Assembly: GCA_029987315.1 (NCBI GenBank)
Contig: DALTVZ010000052.1
Coordinates: forward strand, 1-5,139
DNA: 5,139 nucleotides
Direction of reading: 5' to 3'
Origin: Methanocorpusculum sp.
Lineage (GTDB): Archaea > Halobacteriota > Methanomicrobia > Methanomicrobiales > Methanocorpusculaceae
Below the pieces are notes generated by a model, which ran no database searches, was not told the DNA's origin, and was given only the letters and a program-made list of their open reading frames with translations. Within the stretch, counting starts at the first letter, position 1; every line of letters starts with the position of its first letter. Made by a program: the position numbers and the translations under genes. Shown in pieces: positions 4,555 through 5,139 of the stretch.

Positions 4555-5139
4555 ATGCACATTATGGAAGGGTATCTACCCATCGAATGGTGTATCTTCT
4601 GGGCTGTACTTTCAGCCCCATTTGTCATTTACGGCATTTGGAGATTGACCAAAATGATCAAAGAGGATCGTCGCATCCTCCCCTTGATGGCAGTTTCCGG
4701 AGCATTCATCTTCGTACTTTCTGCTCTCAAGATCCCGTCAGTAACTGGAAGCTGTTCTCATCCAACAGGGACCGGTCTTTCGTCTGCGTTCTTTGGACCA
4801 TTCATCACATCAGTTCTTGGAACCATCGTTTTGTTGTTCCAGGCACTACTGCTTGCCCACGGCGGACTTACCACCCTTGGAGCAAACGTGTTTTCCATGG
4901 CTATTGCCGGCCCATTCGTTGCCTGGCTCGTCTTTGTCGGTCTGAGAAAAACCGGAAAGGTCGGTCTTGGTCTCGCAGTTTTCATCACTGCAGCGGCTGC
5001 AAACTTAGTCACCTACACCGTCACCTCACTGCAGCTTGCATTGGTGTTCCCGGTCGAAGGAAGCATTCTCACTGCGTTTATTGCATTCGCAGGTGTCTTT
5101 GCCGTCACCCAGATCCCGCTCGCGGTTATTGAGGGTATC
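4555..5139 (+). CDS. cbiM: Cobalt ECF transporter substrate-binding/permease component CbiM, N-terminal 195 residues (3'-truncated)
   Basis: The frame is open from ATG 4555 to the window edge (195 codons, no stop). It begins MHIMEGYLP, the metal-binding N-terminus of CbiM/NikM in which the terminal amine, His2 and a later His coordinate Co2+ or Ni2+. That His is His69 within [13 protein letters not shown] (62-74), the cobalt-type CbiM signature. [11 protein letters not shown] (101-111) and FSMAIAGP (113-120) are also family hallmarks. About six hydrophobic segments are visible (roughly 12-29, 43-58, 78-101, 107-130, 136-158, 171-195), so it is an inner-membrane protein. Bacterial homologues carry a cleavable signal peptide before MHIMEG; here Met1 is directly placed. 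The start at 4555, not the ATG at 4564, is fixed by the MHI motif and the TATA spacing. CbiN, CbiQ and CbiO partners are expected to the right, outside the window. Confidence 0.95.
   Translation, partial: MHIMEGYLPIEWCIFWAVLSAPFVIYGIWRLTKMIKEDRRILPLMAVSGAFIFVLSALKIPSVTGSCSHPTGTGLSSAFFGPFITSVLGTIVLLFQALLLAHGGLTTLGANVFSMAIAGPFVAWLVFVGLRKTGKVGLGLAVFITAAAANLVTYTVTSLQLALVFPVEGSILTAFIAFAGVFAVTQIPLAVIEGI

Noticed and set aside
4587..5132. 181-codon + strand open frame
   Set aside because: Out-of-frame shadow of cbiM. The cbiM frame from 4555 gives a clear CbiM protein, while this frame gives a Cys/His/Arg-rich sequence unlike any protein.

Overview
The window looks like chromosome from a euryarchaeal methanogen, most likely in or near Methanomicrobiales (Methanocorpusculum-like). 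This placement is inferred from gene content and signals; no search was run. Archaeal hallmarks are TATA-like boxes about 25-29 nt upstream of three start codons that lack a Shine-Dalgarno (probable leaderless mRNAs), oligo-T terminators, and a short single-domain CbiX-type chelatase of the kind archaea use for cobalamin and coenzyme F430. The Hsp70 system and bifunctional PurH are bacterial-type proteins of the kind archaea are thought to have acquired by transfer.

Layout, all genes on the + strand: 1-459, 3' end of dnaK; 486-1616, complete dnaJ; 1617-1964, a 348-nt spacer with two copies of a hairpin-bearing repeat and then the purH promoter region; 1965-3458, complete purH; 3459-4042, a 584-nt spacer with a hairpin terminator, a divergent copy of the hairpin repeat, further perfect hairpins, an uninterpreted stretch, and the cbiX promoter; 4043-4450, complete small sirohydrochlorin chelatase (cbiX/cfbA); 4451-4554, terminator plus cbiM promoter; 4555-5139, 5' part of cbiM, open at the right edge.

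Functionally there are three blocks. DnaK and DnaJ form a chaperone pair in one probable operon, with a terminator-like hairpin between them. PurH carries out the last two steps of IMP synthesis as a separate unit. CbiX and CbiM link cobalt (or nickel) entry to metal insertion into sirohydrochlorin. Each of the last two has its own promoter, and both promoters carry dyads built from the same ACTTGA/TCAAGT arms just upstream of the TATA box, which suggests one shared regulator.

The least explained material is the hairpin family in the two long spacers. Stem bases are conserved, apical stem sequences differ but remain fully paired, and the order (GGATGA..TCATCC hairpin, then GAGCAA..TTGCGA hairpin, then a GGAYG-like box) recurs at two loci. 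This suggests either a structured RNA or a small palindromic intergenic element.
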